From: Bostrychus sinensis
Taxonomy: Eukaryota > Chordata > Actinopteri > Gobiiformes > Eleotridae
Length of the DNA: 64,000 nt
Reading direction: 5' to 3'
Assembly (NCBI GenBank): GCA_020698575.1
Contig: CM036255.1
Span: forward strand, 19,520,501 to 19,584,500
The position numbers and the translations under genes are program-made. Position 1 is the first letter of the stretch, and each line of letters begins with the position of its first letter. Below the pieces are notes generated by a model. It worked only from the letters and a program-made list of their open reading frames with translations, had not been told where the DNA came from and did no database searches. Below, piece after piece: positions 8,880-20,039 of the stretch.

Positions 8880-11640
8880 TAATTTCTGTGGTTAGGCACA
8901 CATAAACAATGCAATCACAGTTGTTTCCTCACACGGAGAAGCTTCACCCTCAAGCGTTATCCTGTGTAATAAGTCAAAACAATGTGGCAGAGCTGACAGT
9001 TCGCATTAGACTTAAAAAGACCAAGTGTGTATGTGTGTCTCCACAAGTGTGTGTGTGTTTTTCTAATCTGACTCACTCTAACAGATAAATGTCAGAGGTT
9101 AACGCTAAGTCAACATCTTAAGAGTTGCCCAAAGCTTGCGGCTCCATGCACAAATGATTTGATATCCTGGGTCGCCAAAACCACAGAAGTCACAATTTAT
9201 CACAATAAAGTTTTTTGATGGTGGCAGAAATTTGTATTTAATAGACGGGTGTTTTAGTTAATGGACATACAATTACTATTGGGTCAAGAAAAAAATTACT
9301 GCAGTCATGCTGCTTCTTAGAAATGGTCATACTAAGTGGTATTTGTAGACAGAAAATGTAAAACTAACACTCCATTAGAGAGAAGATTTTAGTGATATTC
9401 AGTATTAATCACAATATTATAAAATGCCATTTTTAAATTGCACACCACAATTACTTGTTATTTTACTGTATTTATTTTTTCTGTTACCGACTGTAAGCTA
9501 CCGTATAAAATCTAAAAAAACAACAGTGTGTTTAGATAATTAATAAAACAATAAAGTGATACACAGAAATTCATTTTAATTTGTCAGTACTTTATTGATG
9601 TTTTCAAGGTCTAATGCCCACTATAGTACTGGAATTAATATGGTAACTACTGCATGTCAATCATATAAATTTATGCAACATCTGGAATAATACAGAAAGG
9701 ACAATAATTGGTTGAAATTTGCAATTTTATTATATATTTTTTCATACCCAATTTAGAGACCAGAAGTAAAAAAGTAAAACAGGCTGTATTAATAAGATTG
9801 TAAGCTACTGGCACACTGCAGTTGTTACGGCTGTTGAATAATGGCTATCAGGGGAAGTCAGAGAAAGTCTCAATTTCTGCAATGGATACGACTTGTTAGG
9901 GAAGCAAAGTAATACTAAAATAAAAACTGAAGATGCAAGATGTAATGTTTTTCAAGACAAACATAATGGCTGGTTTGCATCAGTCAAACGCTTAGTGCCA
10001 GATGTAAGCTCAAAATTTGAATTTTATGTTATATACTGTATCAGTATTTTGAAATGGCAAAATTGGTTAAGTTGTACATTTTTATAATAAAATAAAATAA
10101 AATAAGCAATACTGTTTTTGGAAGGGTTGGGGTTGGAAATGCTGTAGGTGTGATTTTGTTGTAACAGTGCGACAGTGGTTCGACCAGGTAGTTCAGTTTT
10201 AACTTAAAGGTCAGTGCTGTGTCATTGTAATTGAAATAATGTCATGTTAATTTCTTCAACAAGGTCAAAATCACTGCAAATGTCAAATTGAAATTTACTA
10301 TCTAACAGTAAAATAAGTCGTTATAAATGTACAAAGTCCATTATGGCTACCAGACTTTAATCTTAACATAATGGTCGAGTATCTGAAATAAGTAGTGTAA
10401 TTTTGGATAATTTATACAGAGCTGCATAATAACGCTGTTCATCACTCATCATCTTAATCATCATTATCATCAACATTAGTGGCCCCAGCAGCAAAAGCAG
10501 CGGCACTCACTAATGCTGTAAAATCATTTGGGTAAATACAAATAGCCCGTGTATAGAGACATAGATCGGAAAGTAATTAAAACTTTTTGTTTTGGAGCCA
10601 AACATAAACATAGCATGAGTAATGACTTTAATGAGTGGCAACAGGATGACATCTGGGACAATTACACTAAGGCAAACTCAACGAGTAATGGATGTTACCC
10701 ACCCAGACTTATAGACCTGTAAGAGTGATTGATACAGAGAAACTTTGTATGTTGAAATAGTTCTCACCTACTGAAGCATTCAAAAGTACATCTGATTGTG
10801 TAAAGGGCAAAAAACAAGTGGATTACTTTTTGAACTTTTTGAATGACCCAGGGTGCTCTCAGTGTGAGAAGATTTTGTAATAACTTATAGGGTTGAACGG
10901 TTACATTTAAATGGCAATATTATAAAACACAACGGTCCACATGCAGAGACTGCAGTTACTGATTTTACAGTATTTTTGTGTTACTATTTTTTAAATTGAA
11001 ATACAAAATAACTGGATATGTTTGACTTCAGTGCCTCCATGATTATCACATGTTCAGACACTGCACTGTGAGGTGGATTTATCTATGATTTTTCCAAAAT
11101 CTTCCATACCGAAATATTCTTCCTATCTAATCTGGTTTATGGTAGAGCTCACAGAATAGACAATTCTGTTACATTATTAAGTTGGATAAAAGTATTTAAA
11201 AAAATTCTGAAACAATTATAGTGCTTAAAAGTTTGTATCGCAGAATTAGAGAAAGCTTGAATTATTATTGAGTGTATATTTCACCTTTTGTACTGAACTG
11301 CTACAATAATTTCACTTTTACGTGATGTTCTAATTTGTTGATGTGCATCTTCAAAATGTAAAGTGCAAAGAGAATAGAATTTTAAATGTATCTTTTGTAT
11401 ATTCTGTGCAACAAATGCATTTTGGAAATAACCCTCCATCTTTGAAGTGGCTGGTGGAAGAGAGAGAGACAGATGAGAGAGTTGATCAAACAGATCCAGC
11501 TGTGATGAAAGGTGAACTTTGCTGAAGCTAAAATAAAACCAAAATAAAAGTTTTGAGTGCTGTATACATTTGCATGGAAATGCAAGCACCATTTCCACAG
11601 AAAATGAATACAGTGACAGATGTCTTGTAACAAACAGACT
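8880..11640. other. Long AT-rich non-coding stretch
   Basis: No gene or clear repeat family. Contains a broken GT tract (9031-9060), an AAATA run (10087-10105) and, at 10890, 'atagggttgaacggttac', which may be the end of a decayed hAT element. A short frame at 9893-10087 is discussed among the rejected items. Confidence 0.5.
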
Positions 11641-12842
11641 TGTTCTGCTCGTAAGGCCTCACCAAAGGGATAGACAGAGTTAAAAAGACGAGCTCCTGAT
11701 TTTAGCAGAGCTGTTCTCTCCTTTTCCCTGATGTATTTGTCTTGTAGGTCACAATCCCAAAGTGGAAATCAGTCTCTGACCTTTATGTTCTGGCTTGTTT
11801 TTATGCTTCTTCCTGCTCTTCAACTTTTCCATGCACTTTAGCTACTTTTCATTTTACTTTCGAGCAAATCTAATCTAATCAGGAAAAAAAAGGAGAAATT
11901 GTAAATGTCAGGGGGGGCTTAAATTATTAGCTGATTTTGAAAGTGACATTTTGCATTAAGTCAAAAGCCTGGTGGACCAGATGGACATGTTAATCATTCC
12001 ACCTCAGAAGTTACCATACATCAGCTACCAAATCCATCTACCATTTCATTTTCAAATAATATTTTCTGCAATTTTTTTTACTGTTTTTGTATTGACAAAA
12101 ACACAGAGAGAGTGAGAGTGAAATTGTTGTCTGTCCATGTGTGTGCCAGGTCATCATCCAGAAGGTACCCCTCCTGAGGCCCATAGTTGCTAGGATAGGC
12201 TGCCTGTGTGCCTCTAACGAAAATAAAATGAAATATTAGCATTAGCATAATATTTGGGATATAGCCACATTTGACTATTTAATAAGTGTATTTTTTTATG
12301 TAAAAATGGGTTGTTTTGCAGTCACACTGTATTTTAAGATTTTTCAAAAAAAACACCAATCAAGGTTATTTTTCTTGGGCTCAAAATAACTCTCCTCAAC
12401 CTATTAACTATTTAAAACACCCATTTTAAATCTTATTTTAGGTGTGTCTTAATGGTCCCAGGAGATCTAATGACATTTCCCAGTCTAGTCAGTTAGTTAG
12501 GTTACTCCAGCCTCAGTGAAATCCAGTCAAAATATCCATCTCTCGTCGACCTCCAAAGAAATCCCTTGAGATCTCGTGACATTTTCTCAACTAATTTTCA
12601 AACTCAGTGTTACAGAAAAATACAGTGCATTGTTCAAAACCAAACTGTATCTGAGATAGTTTCTTGTCTTTTACTGTCACTCAACTTTTCACCACTTTTC
12701 AGCTATTCAAATCTTTTTATTACGGGGCAATTAAACAGTAAAATCTATTACTTCTACTGGTACCACCACCACCACCAGTACTGCCATACGCACCACAGAC
12801 CGGACCTCTGTTTTTTTGTTTTTTTTTGGTTTTTCTGTTACT
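11641..12842. other. Non-coding stretch with a family D fragment
   Basis: Mostly unremarkable. Bases 12140-12215 ('catccagaaggtacccctcc', 'gctaggataggct') match the ubiquitous fish repeat called family D here. A short (CCA)n stands at 12763-12778 and T runs precede the minisatellite. Confidence 0.5.
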
Positions 12843-13679
12843 AGACTAAACTAGAGCCAAACCAGCAAAAACCAGGATTGCATCAGGACTAAATCAGAAC
12901 TAAATCAGGACTAAACCAGGATTAAAAATGCTCTAAACCAGGACCTGTTTAGGAAAAAGACAGAACTAAACCAAGACTAAACCAGGTCTAAACATGGACT
13001 AAAAAAGGACCAAACCAGGACTAAACAAGGACTAAACCAGGTCTATACAAGGACTAAACCAGGACTAAACAAGAACTAAACCAGTACTAAACCAGGTCTA
13101 AACAAGGACTAAACCAAGACTAAACAAGGATTAAACCAAGACTAAACAAAAACTAAATGAGGTCTAAACAAGGACCAAACCAGGATTAAACATGAACTAA
13201 ACAAGGACTAAACCAGGACTAAATAAGGTCGAAACAAGGACTAAACCAGGACTAAACATGGACTAAACAAGGACTAAACCAGGAGTAGATTTGCTCTAAA
13301 CAATGACTAAACTAGGACTAAATGAGGTCTAAACAAGGACTAAACCAGGGCTAAATAAGGTCTAAACAATGACTAAACCAGGACTAAATAAGGACTAAAC
13401 AATGACTAAACTAGGGCTAAACAAGGACCAAACCAGGACTAAACATGGACTAAACAAGGACTAAACCAGGATTAAATAAGGTCTAAACAAGGACTAAACT
13501 AGGGCTAAACAAGGACCAAACCAGGAGTAAATTTGGGCTAAACAATGAATAAACTAGGACTAAATAAGGTCTAAACAATGACTAATCTAGGACTAAATGA
13601 GGTCTAAACAGGGACTAAACCAGGACTAAATGAGGTCTAAATAAGAACTAAATCAGGACTAAACAAGGACTAAACTGGC
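12843..13679 (+). repeat. 11-bp minisatellite array, about 75 units
   Basis: Tandem units of consensus GGACTAAACCA / GGACTAAACAA with frequent variants GGTCTAAACAA and AAATGAG-type changes. Spacing is 11 bp throughout, with some imperfect units at both ends. Reverse-complement units occur inside the MITEs at 3026-3528 and 5513-5787 and near 39540-39625. Confidence 0.95.
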
Positions 13680-13779
13680 TGTCAATGTGATAGACCTCAG
13701 TATTTCTAAAATCCTGAGTACGGTCCTGACCAGGACCCCAAAGTGCTAGCCACCTTGCTATTGATGTAAAAAAACAAAA

Positions 13780-13950
13780 CCCACACATTTACTCATATGG
13801 ACAGTTTAAGTACTATATACCATTCTATTTCCCCTAAGAAAAAAAGTACAAAAAGTAGAAAAATAAAATAGAAAATAAACCCAGAAAATACAAAATGTGT
13901 GAATTACTTAAGTATAAGTATCTAGTTTCTTTCCCCCACTGATGCATATG
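13780..13950. repeat. Right part of a CAGAGGTGG-type MITE
   Basis: Contains 'gaattacttaagtataagt' and 'tctagtttctttccccc', the typical right part of the family intact at 47191-47699. The terminal 'cacctctg' is decayed to 'cactgatg'. The minisatellite array may therefore lie inside such an element. Confidence 0.4.
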
Positions 13951-13974
13951 TTTCCCTAACGTTTACATATTAAA

Positions 13975-14225
13975 GGCTTCATTAGAAGGCAGGGGAGGAT
14001 GATAGGAGAGAAAAGCACGGTCCTATGGCTTTGGCAGGGTATTAAGAGCTCAGTGCTCCGCCACATGCTGATCCCAAAGAGATACTCCTTAAAAGGCTAT
14101 ATGCACACACTGGCACGCCGTCAGCAGGCTTCCCAAACAAACACACTCAGACAATGCACCGACATACTGAAGCTAGAGTGGAATATATCAATCAAGCACT
14201 TTGTTATCTGATGGCCAAAGCGACC
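13975..14225. promoter_or_regulatory. Possible conserved non-coding element
   Basis: Repeat-free block of balanced composition with several CpGs. It holds a 70-codon open frame (13999-14211) that lacks clear splice sites. Only comparison with other fishes can show whether it is constrained. Confidence 0.2.
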
Positions 14226-15020
14226 ACTGCTCCCCAAAGTCATCAAGAAAGTGGAGCCACAGAAAGATGGAAATAAATGAACAAGGGAGAGGTCAGAGGG
14301 GATAAAGGAAGGTTCATGTACAATTTAAGGGAAAAGGGGACCTGACAGAATGGGAGGATATGCATGAAAGGAAAGCCATTGTTCCAGGTCGACATTGCAA
14401 GGGTTCCTGTCCTAGCAATCACAGCTTGATCGATTGTGAAGGACTTAACAAATACCAAATGAGCCTGACTACTACGCTCCGGGAATACGTCCCACAAGAA
14501 ACCTTTGAAGGGCCGGGAAATGTTTTTTTTTTTTTTTTTGTGAGAGTTCCATGCATCCATCCCGGGGAAATCTAGTATCAAAGATGGCTGCCTTCGCTCG
14601 GTCTGTGGGGAGTTGGCGCTGGATGTCTTTTCAGTGGGGTTCAAAAAGAGGCAAGAGAATTGACTTTGTTCCAGGCAGACAGCTTTGTGCACATGGATCT
14701 ACTATAGTCCGGACCACAGTCTAATGCTGGGATGGCTCCGCATGTGCTGGCCTCTGAGAGGGATGGATCTTTTATAGGCTCAAACAGGCCGACAGTGATT
14801 TGTAGCTGCTGTGACGGGGGTGATATACAGCACCTAAGGAGCCTGTGATTGGCTGCACTCAGGTCAGCCTGCAGATAGCTGGGAGCAACAGTGAAAAAAA
14901 AAATAAATTCCACCTGAGCTCACCATTTTTCCTATAGTGTACAATAATTTGGATATTTATTTTGTATAGATGCCCTTAATCGAAATATTAAATCAGTAAC
15001 TACTAAACTTCAGTTTTTTT
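14226..15020. other. Unique non-coding stretch, no gene seen
   Basis: Overlapping open frames occur on both strands (14243-14692 minus, 149 codons, includes a Lys run from a poly-T at 14521-14539), but none has protein-like composition or splice support. Confidence 0.45.
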
Positions 15021-15023
15021 AGG

Positions 15024-15064
15024 AGCTAAGATTTCACCACCAACCAGATAGCTTCATCAGAGCT
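15024..15064 (-). ncRNA. Hammerhead-ribozyme-like motif, 5' copy
   Basis: On the minus strand: AGCT, CTGATGA, A, stem GCTATC / GGTGGT with loop TGGTT, GAAA, TCTT, AGCT. The CUGAUGA and GAAA boxes, stem II, and flanking self-complementary AGCU (stem I) fit a type I hammerhead with a minimal stem III, as known from Penelope-like elements. Stem III has decayed and A10.1 is unpaired, so activity is doubtful. Confidence 0.55.
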
Positions 15065-15283
15065 GGATAAGGCTCAGATCACGCTTCCTTATGTGACAAA
15101 TCTGTCAAAACAACTCAAAACATGGAATACGTACACCAGTGAAAACTTTCAACGCCTTGCGTTCCACACTCGTACATCCAAAGGACACAATTCCTCAGGG
15201 CAAGAAAGCAGGTGTGGTGTATGCAATGATATGAGTGAGACACCATCATACTGGACCGGGAATCAAGATGGTTCAAAGGGGAT

Positions 15284-15307
15284 GGGGGGGGGGGGGGGGG
15301 GGGGGGG
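15284..15307 (+). repeat. Poly-G run (24 G)
   Basis: Uninterrupted G run inside the PLE frame. Very unusual length; could form quadruplex DNA or mark a hard-to-sequence spot. Confidence 0.9.
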
Positions 15308-15475
15308 CATATACGAAAGATCAGAGCGGCCCTGAACAGACATGGAGGACTGCGTTACCAGCTGTCACACACTTGGGACAGAGCCATCAGAAGAATTCCT
15401 AAGATCTTTTATGGTGATATCACCATCACGTCACCACCCGCAGATTCATCTAACGGGACTCACAGTCACTAATCC

Positions 15476-15516
15476 AGCTCTGATGAAGCCATCTGGTTGG
15501 TGGTGAAACATTAGCT
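15476..15516 (+). ncRNA. Hammerhead-ribozyme-like motif, 3' copy
   Basis: AGCT (15476), CTGATGA (15480-15486), A, stem II GCCATC / GGTGGT closing loop TGGTT, GAAA (15505-15508), CATT, AGCT (15513-15516). Cleavage would be expected after the second T of CATT (a UH site). In the family stem III is usually AC/GU; here CATT breaks one pair. Sense orientation relative to the PLE frame. Confidence 0.6.
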
Positions 15517-15769
15517 CCTAAAAAAATGGAATGATTTAATTTTTTGATTAACTGAATCTGCCTGGATGTCTCAGAATCTACATTTACTACGTTTTATGCC
15601 CTTCCTGATCTAACGCTCTCAATGTATCTGGGCTATAAATGGTGGAGCAACTTAAATAATAGATATCTCCTTCCACCATAGTTGACTAGAGTTTAACCTA
15701 AACAGAAGTGAACAATATTGCTGTAAAAATCTGCAAAGTTATTGGCTGAATCACTAAATCACTGAGCAG

Positions 15770-16133
15770 TCCTTTGGGAGCAGCTTCTCACAAATATAGA
15801 CCACAAGTGTTAGACGACAGTAGTTACCAAATAAAAGCTGGCAACATTTACTCCGGTTTCCCTGCTCCTGCCAGCTACCACAGCGGGCTGCAAGCTTGGC
15901 CGGTGAACACAAGAAAGAAGCAGGTGATTTTTGGATTGGTGGCATGTTTGTTGTGTTACTGTTTGTCTCAAGTCGGCTCCAGGTATCAGCGCCTTTATGA
16001 GCTGGAGCTGCTCCATTCAGAAACCAATATGAGAAAAGCCCTGGACGCTTTTCGGTATTTACAACTTTTATTAAAACTAGAAGTTCTCGGGGAAAGATGA
16101 CCTACCATTTATTTACCAATAGCTCCTGAAAAG
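15770..16133 (+). CDS. Candidate coding exon with transmembrane segment
   Basis: One frame stays open from 15750 to a TGA at 16098-16100. From about 15820 the peptide looks genuine: SYQIKAGNIYSGFPAPASY, a basic NTRKKQ, a hydrophobic segment VIFGLVACLLCYCLSQVG that could span a membrane, then SRYQRLYELELLHSETNMRK and ALDAFRYLQLLLKLEVL. Codon use is varied, with CpGs unlike the flanks. A good donor (aaaag|gtaagat) lies at 16134, 33 nt after the stop; a possible acceptor (gagcag|t) precedes 15770. There is no in-frame ATG at the start, so an upstream exon would be needed. Protein not recognised. Alternatives: retrocopy or domesticated element fragment. Confidence 0.4.
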
Positions 16134-16735
16134 GTAAGATTAAATTAATTTCAGCATAAAAAAAGAAAATAATTTATAGGAAAAATGTATGTTTTTGCTT
16201 GTTTTGTAACATCTATCATCTATCTATCTCTCACCACTGCGTTTCCAATTAAGGCTGCATTAATGGCACATGTTTCCCCTCCAATGATAACTTAGTTTAT
16301 TTTTAAATTACTGGGGCATTTATAAGTGCAGCAGCAGGTAGTCAAACAAAGTCGCTAAATTGTGTGTAAATAATCCAACTGTACAAGGTGGCTATTGAGA
16401 TTGAATGTGTTACAAGCCAAAATTAAAATCTACCTGCATTTAGCTCGTTGGCTGGTGTTAATGTCAAGCCCTGGTAATGATACAGCACCCGAACTTGGAC
16501 TCAAGACTAAGGATCTTTCACTTCAAGGGTAAATGCTTTATCCATTGAGTCACAAAGCCATAATAACTCACAATGGTAAAAGAAAGCACCAAAAACGTAT
16601 TATAATGTTAAACCCTTATGCAAAATGAGCATATATTAAGTTTAGATATGACTCACTAACTGTTCTGTATCCTTTCTCTCCTCATGTTGCTCTCTGTCTA
16701 TCTCTCAATTCAATATTAATTCACTTTAATCTTCT
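16134..16735. repeat. Non-coding stretch with family B copy
   Basis: 16470-16600 carries the family B text ('gaacttggactcaag', 'aagggtaaatgctttatcca'). The remainder is unremarkable. Confidence 0.6.
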
Positions 16736-16739
16736 ATTT

Positions 16740-16895
16740 AATTCAGGGAAACTCTCTGGAGTTTTCTTTTCTTTGATCGTCTCGTGGCTTTCCCCTCCCT
16801 CCTCCCCCTCCTTCTTTTTTTCCACCACACCTCTCTTGTTTTCATCTATCCTTTCTTGGGCTTTTCAATCTCATCTTCCTCTTAATCTGTAGCAG
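16740..16895 (+). repeat. Long polypyrimidine tract
   Basis: About 155 bases rich in T and C ('cccctccctcctccccctcc', 'tcttcctcttaatctgtag'), followed at 16960-17140 by a purine-rich stretch ('gggggagagaggaagagatg'). The pairing of opposite-strand biases could allow triplex or hairpin forms. The tract ends in a consensus-like acceptor (tctgtagcag), but no exon follows. Confidence 0.7.
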
Positions 16896-17144
16896 GTAAA
16901 AAGTCGGGACAGAATGCTATAGAAAGTGAAGTGTTTCATGAAATAAAAAGGGGAATGGTAAGATGACTGTACTGTGTATTAGGGAGATGGGGGTAGAAGT
17001 GCGGAGAGGCGAGGCAATTTTTTAAATGAGAAGAGCATGCGTTTATAGGAATGAGATGGCGCAAGGGGGGAGAGAGGAAGAGATGAGAGGAAAAAGCAAG
17101 CAAGGAGGAACAATGAGTTGATAAGATGGAATTGCAAGATGGCC

Positions 17145-18049
17145 AATGCACTCGGAGAGCCCAGACTTCAGCCAAAATCAGGACTTACCAGTGGTCTACA
17201 TTTCAATTTAATCCCAAACCAGAGCAGGAATAACACAGGAATAAAATTACCTCTAAGGGTACTGTACCGCCAATTTTCAAGATACACAAAAAAAAAAAAT
17301 CATAATTTGTTGCTTTACTAACCCTGAGTGGTTAGAGCTAGTGTCTATGGGATTATAGAGAGGAGAGGGGTGCGTTTAGGGACAACCTGATGAGATGGGG
17401 CAGTTGGACAGAGGGTAATTAATAGGAGGAAGAACAAGCTGTTGATAGGATGCATTAGAGAGAGGTCCGGTGCAAGGCAGGGGCAGCTTTTCTCCAGATT
17501 GCTGAGATTTCCCAAGGTTACATCACCCACGTTTTCCCGCTCTCGAAATCCTGGTGAGTGTGCATGGGCTGCTCACCTGGGAAAATCCAATCACTATCAA
17601 AGGAAATCAGGAAACACTCACTGGGTGTCTGTATGATATATGTGTCCTGTCAACAAAATTGTGGAAATAGAAATGTAGACTGAAAAATGTAATCCTTGCA
17701 TCGTGCATCAAAATAAGCAGAATAAGAGACCACATGCTGAATTTCTGTTTGGCCAAGGCAGTATGTTAAAGTAGGCAACAAATGGACGCAACAGCTTTTA
17801 GATAGTATTTATGCCAAGAAAGACAACACACTGCCATGTTTTTTTTTTTGTTTGTTTTGTTTTGTTTTGTTTTTGGTGTAGGCAGTTTAAGTAAATGTGT
17901 TTTTTTTTTTTTTTGGATAGAGAAAGACAAGATGCATTTCTGCAAGCTGAACAACTAAAAGAGCAAACAAGCTTTCACTCTCCTGGAGGTATTTCATATA
18001 GAGTAGATATATATGGTCAAAACTTTCTAAAACATTAACTAATAATTGT
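17145..18049. other. Non-coding stretch with TTTTG repeats
   Basis: No gene. Contains T-rich TTTTG/TTTG repeats at 17838-17875 and a T run at 17900-17914. Confidence 0.55.
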
Positions 18050-18112
18050 AGGGGCCCTTAGTTACTGGGATGGGCTCCAGTACGTGCGAGCACTAATGGG
18101 AATAATCAAACA
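18050..18112 (-). repeat. Family D repeat fragment
   Basis: 'ttagttactgggatgggctc' and 'cagtacgtgcgagcac' correspond to the conserved core of the fish repeat also found at 12140, 23140, 25726, 33000, 55310 and 57970. Confidence 0.45.
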
Positions 18113-18208
18113 AAAATAAAACAAATCAATTTTAGATCTTTAAATCAAAAATATTTTTATCCCAATGGCAAAGTAGCTAGTAATACTGTAGTAGTATAAG
18201 TAGTAACT

Positions 18209-18432
<224 letters not shown>

Positions 18433-18970
18433 TGTAATCATAGTATATTGTATTGTATAGTATATTTATATTGTATGTATTGTATATTGTATTGTATATT
18501 GTAGTAGTAGTGAATGTAAAAATATCAGTGGTATAGTAAACTGTGGAACCAGAATCATCATAGTTGTTGTAGTTTTAGCATTAGAAGTGGTAGTAATTTT
18601 TGAAGTGGTAGTAGAAGTTATGGTAGTAGTGATAGAAGTAGTGGTAGTCATAGTGATACCAGTTGTAATAGTAGTAGTAATAGTATTGGTAGCAGTTTAG
18701 TTTAGTTTAGTAAACCTTATGCTCAATATTTTTCATTTACTAACAATACTTTACTTTAGTTTTAAATATATTATTTTGAAGTAACACTATTTATTTTTAC
18801 AAAGAAATAGAAGTATTAGTTGCAGTAAGTACTTTCTACTACTGTAGCTTTACACTCAATATTTACTTTTACATTTACCTGAGTAATATGATTTGAAGTA
18901 ACAACATTTTTGCAGGAAATCAGTACTAGTAGTAATAGTTGTGGTAGCAGTAAGTACTTTATACCAATGA
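18433..18970. repeat. Degenerate triplet tract in CAGAGGTGG-family MITE material
   Basis: Imperfect GTA/TAG triplets (18500-18690) and 'aagtaacactatttattttt', 'cagtaagtactttctactac' match the interior of the family at 47191 and 36920. Ends not found, so likely the relic in which the compound array grew. Confidence 0.5.
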
Positions 18971-19079
18971 ATCCTCTTATATTTCATACCGTAATATTAT
19001 TAATCAGTATTTCTAAAGAGTAGTTCTTCTAAATTTCAGCATTTTTACACTAACTCAATCCAGAACTGTCAGTTTTAAC

Positions 19080-19710
19080 TCTAACAGTGATAATAATGTG
19101 TCCAACTTTATTTTGGACTCCACAAAGTCCCCAACTCTCCTTCCACTAAAACTCATTTGTTGGCTCTCTCCATCAGAGCTGCTCTCATAAGGAACTATGA
19201 GCCATATGCTTAGTAAATCTAACTTGTATCTCTGTGGGCCCATTACACGCCAAGCACAATCCTCAAATCCATAATCCTCTGGTTGTTAAATGACACCCCA
19301 GATGATTGGACAATGACCCATACATTTAATTAACGCTCTCCGTGATTGGACGAATTTTTGGTCCCATATGAATGATGCAAACCGGAGCAGAATTACATTG
19401 AATAAATGCCACCATTGCTGCGTCTCACTTACTTCTTATCAAGAGATTACTAAATTCGAAGAAGCCTTTTGATGTCAAGGCTGGAGGGGATTTCTTCGAT
19501 ATGGTAAAGAAACTGAAATCTAACCAAGAAGACGATAATTTGATTTAAGTCATTTGAGCTCATTCAATTACTTTTGCTCCACGAGGAGCTGGTGAATAAA
19601 TGTGGGAGAGTAACAGCACGGAGGGAGGGCTCTGAACTTCCCAGACAATTACAATCATGAGCCACACAGAGAATTACCATATGTGAGCGCATTCACAACA
19701 CAACCCAGTA
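19080..19710. promoter_or_regulatory. Possible conserved non-coding block
   Basis: Repeat-free and rich in motifs such as 'acatttaattaacgctctcc', two 'gattgga' inverted CCAAT-like boxes (about 19303 and 19346) and 'aatttgatttaagtcatttg'. Unlike its repeat-laden surroundings. Constraint is inferred only from absence of insertions and composition. Confidence 0.3.
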
Positions 19711-19762
19711 CCAAGATGTGATGATTACATGATGATCATCTCTGAACATTGGTTTTGTAGAG

Positions 19763-20029
19763 CAGTAGTTCTCAATTGATGGCACGGGACCTAAAAGTGG
19801 GTTGCAGAACTGTTTTCAGGGCAAGAAAAGAAAGTTTAAATTTTATAGAATGGAATATTATAAAAGAAACTCAACCAGAGCAAAAAAATCCAGTTCTATA
19901 ACGTTACTGTTATATGTACGGTTGATGTGAGCACTGCCTAATTTTCCTCAATATCTTTTTTATTTGGGTCAGGGCTGTTCTTTATAGAGTGATGGTGGGT
20001 CCCAAAGCCAGATCAGTTGAGAACCACTG
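19763..20029. mobile_element. hAT-type MITE, perfect 8-bp TSD
   Basis: Starts CAGTAGTTCTCAATTGAT and ends ATCAGTTGAGAACCACTG, an inverted repeat. Perfect duplicated flanks 'ttgtagag' at 19755-19762 and 20030-20037. 267 bp, no coding capacity. The core 'gacctaaaagtgggttgcag' / 'gatggtgggtcccaaagcc' is a known fish MITE theme; a solo right end of a relative lies at 43945-43998. Confidence 0.88.
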
Positions 20030-20039
20030 TTGTAGAGGT

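Larger units (their letters stand above)
15022..15518 (+). mobile_element. Penelope-like retroelement (PLE) relic
   Basis: The internal sequence encodes, with frameshifts, the end of a PLE reverse transcriptase and the start of its GIY-YIG endonuclease: LPYVTNLSKQL, then NALRSTLVHPKDTIP and GKKAGVVYAM, and farther on LNRHGGLRYQLSHTWDRAIR. 'TLRxxLVxPKD' and 'GVVY' are hallmarks of PLE proteins. A run of 24 G (15284-15307) interrupts it. The element is bounded by near-identical inverted 45-bp segments (15022-15066 and 15474-15518), each with a hammerhead-like core. Most of the reverse transcriptase is absent. Confidence 0.8.

Noticed and set aside
9893..10087. Frame with KHNGWFASVKRLVPD between ttttcaag and gtaagc
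   Set aside because: Splice signals exist, but the segment between them is only 47 nt, the frame is A-rich outside it and no partner exon was seen.
12790..12842. Strong splice acceptor (T-rich tract then ttactag)
   Set aside because: It leads directly into the 11-bp minisatellite; no coding content follows.
14243..14692. 149-codon minus-strand frame, the longest in the window
   Set aside because: Composition is not protein-like, it includes the poly-Lys from a T run, and it lacks splice or start context.
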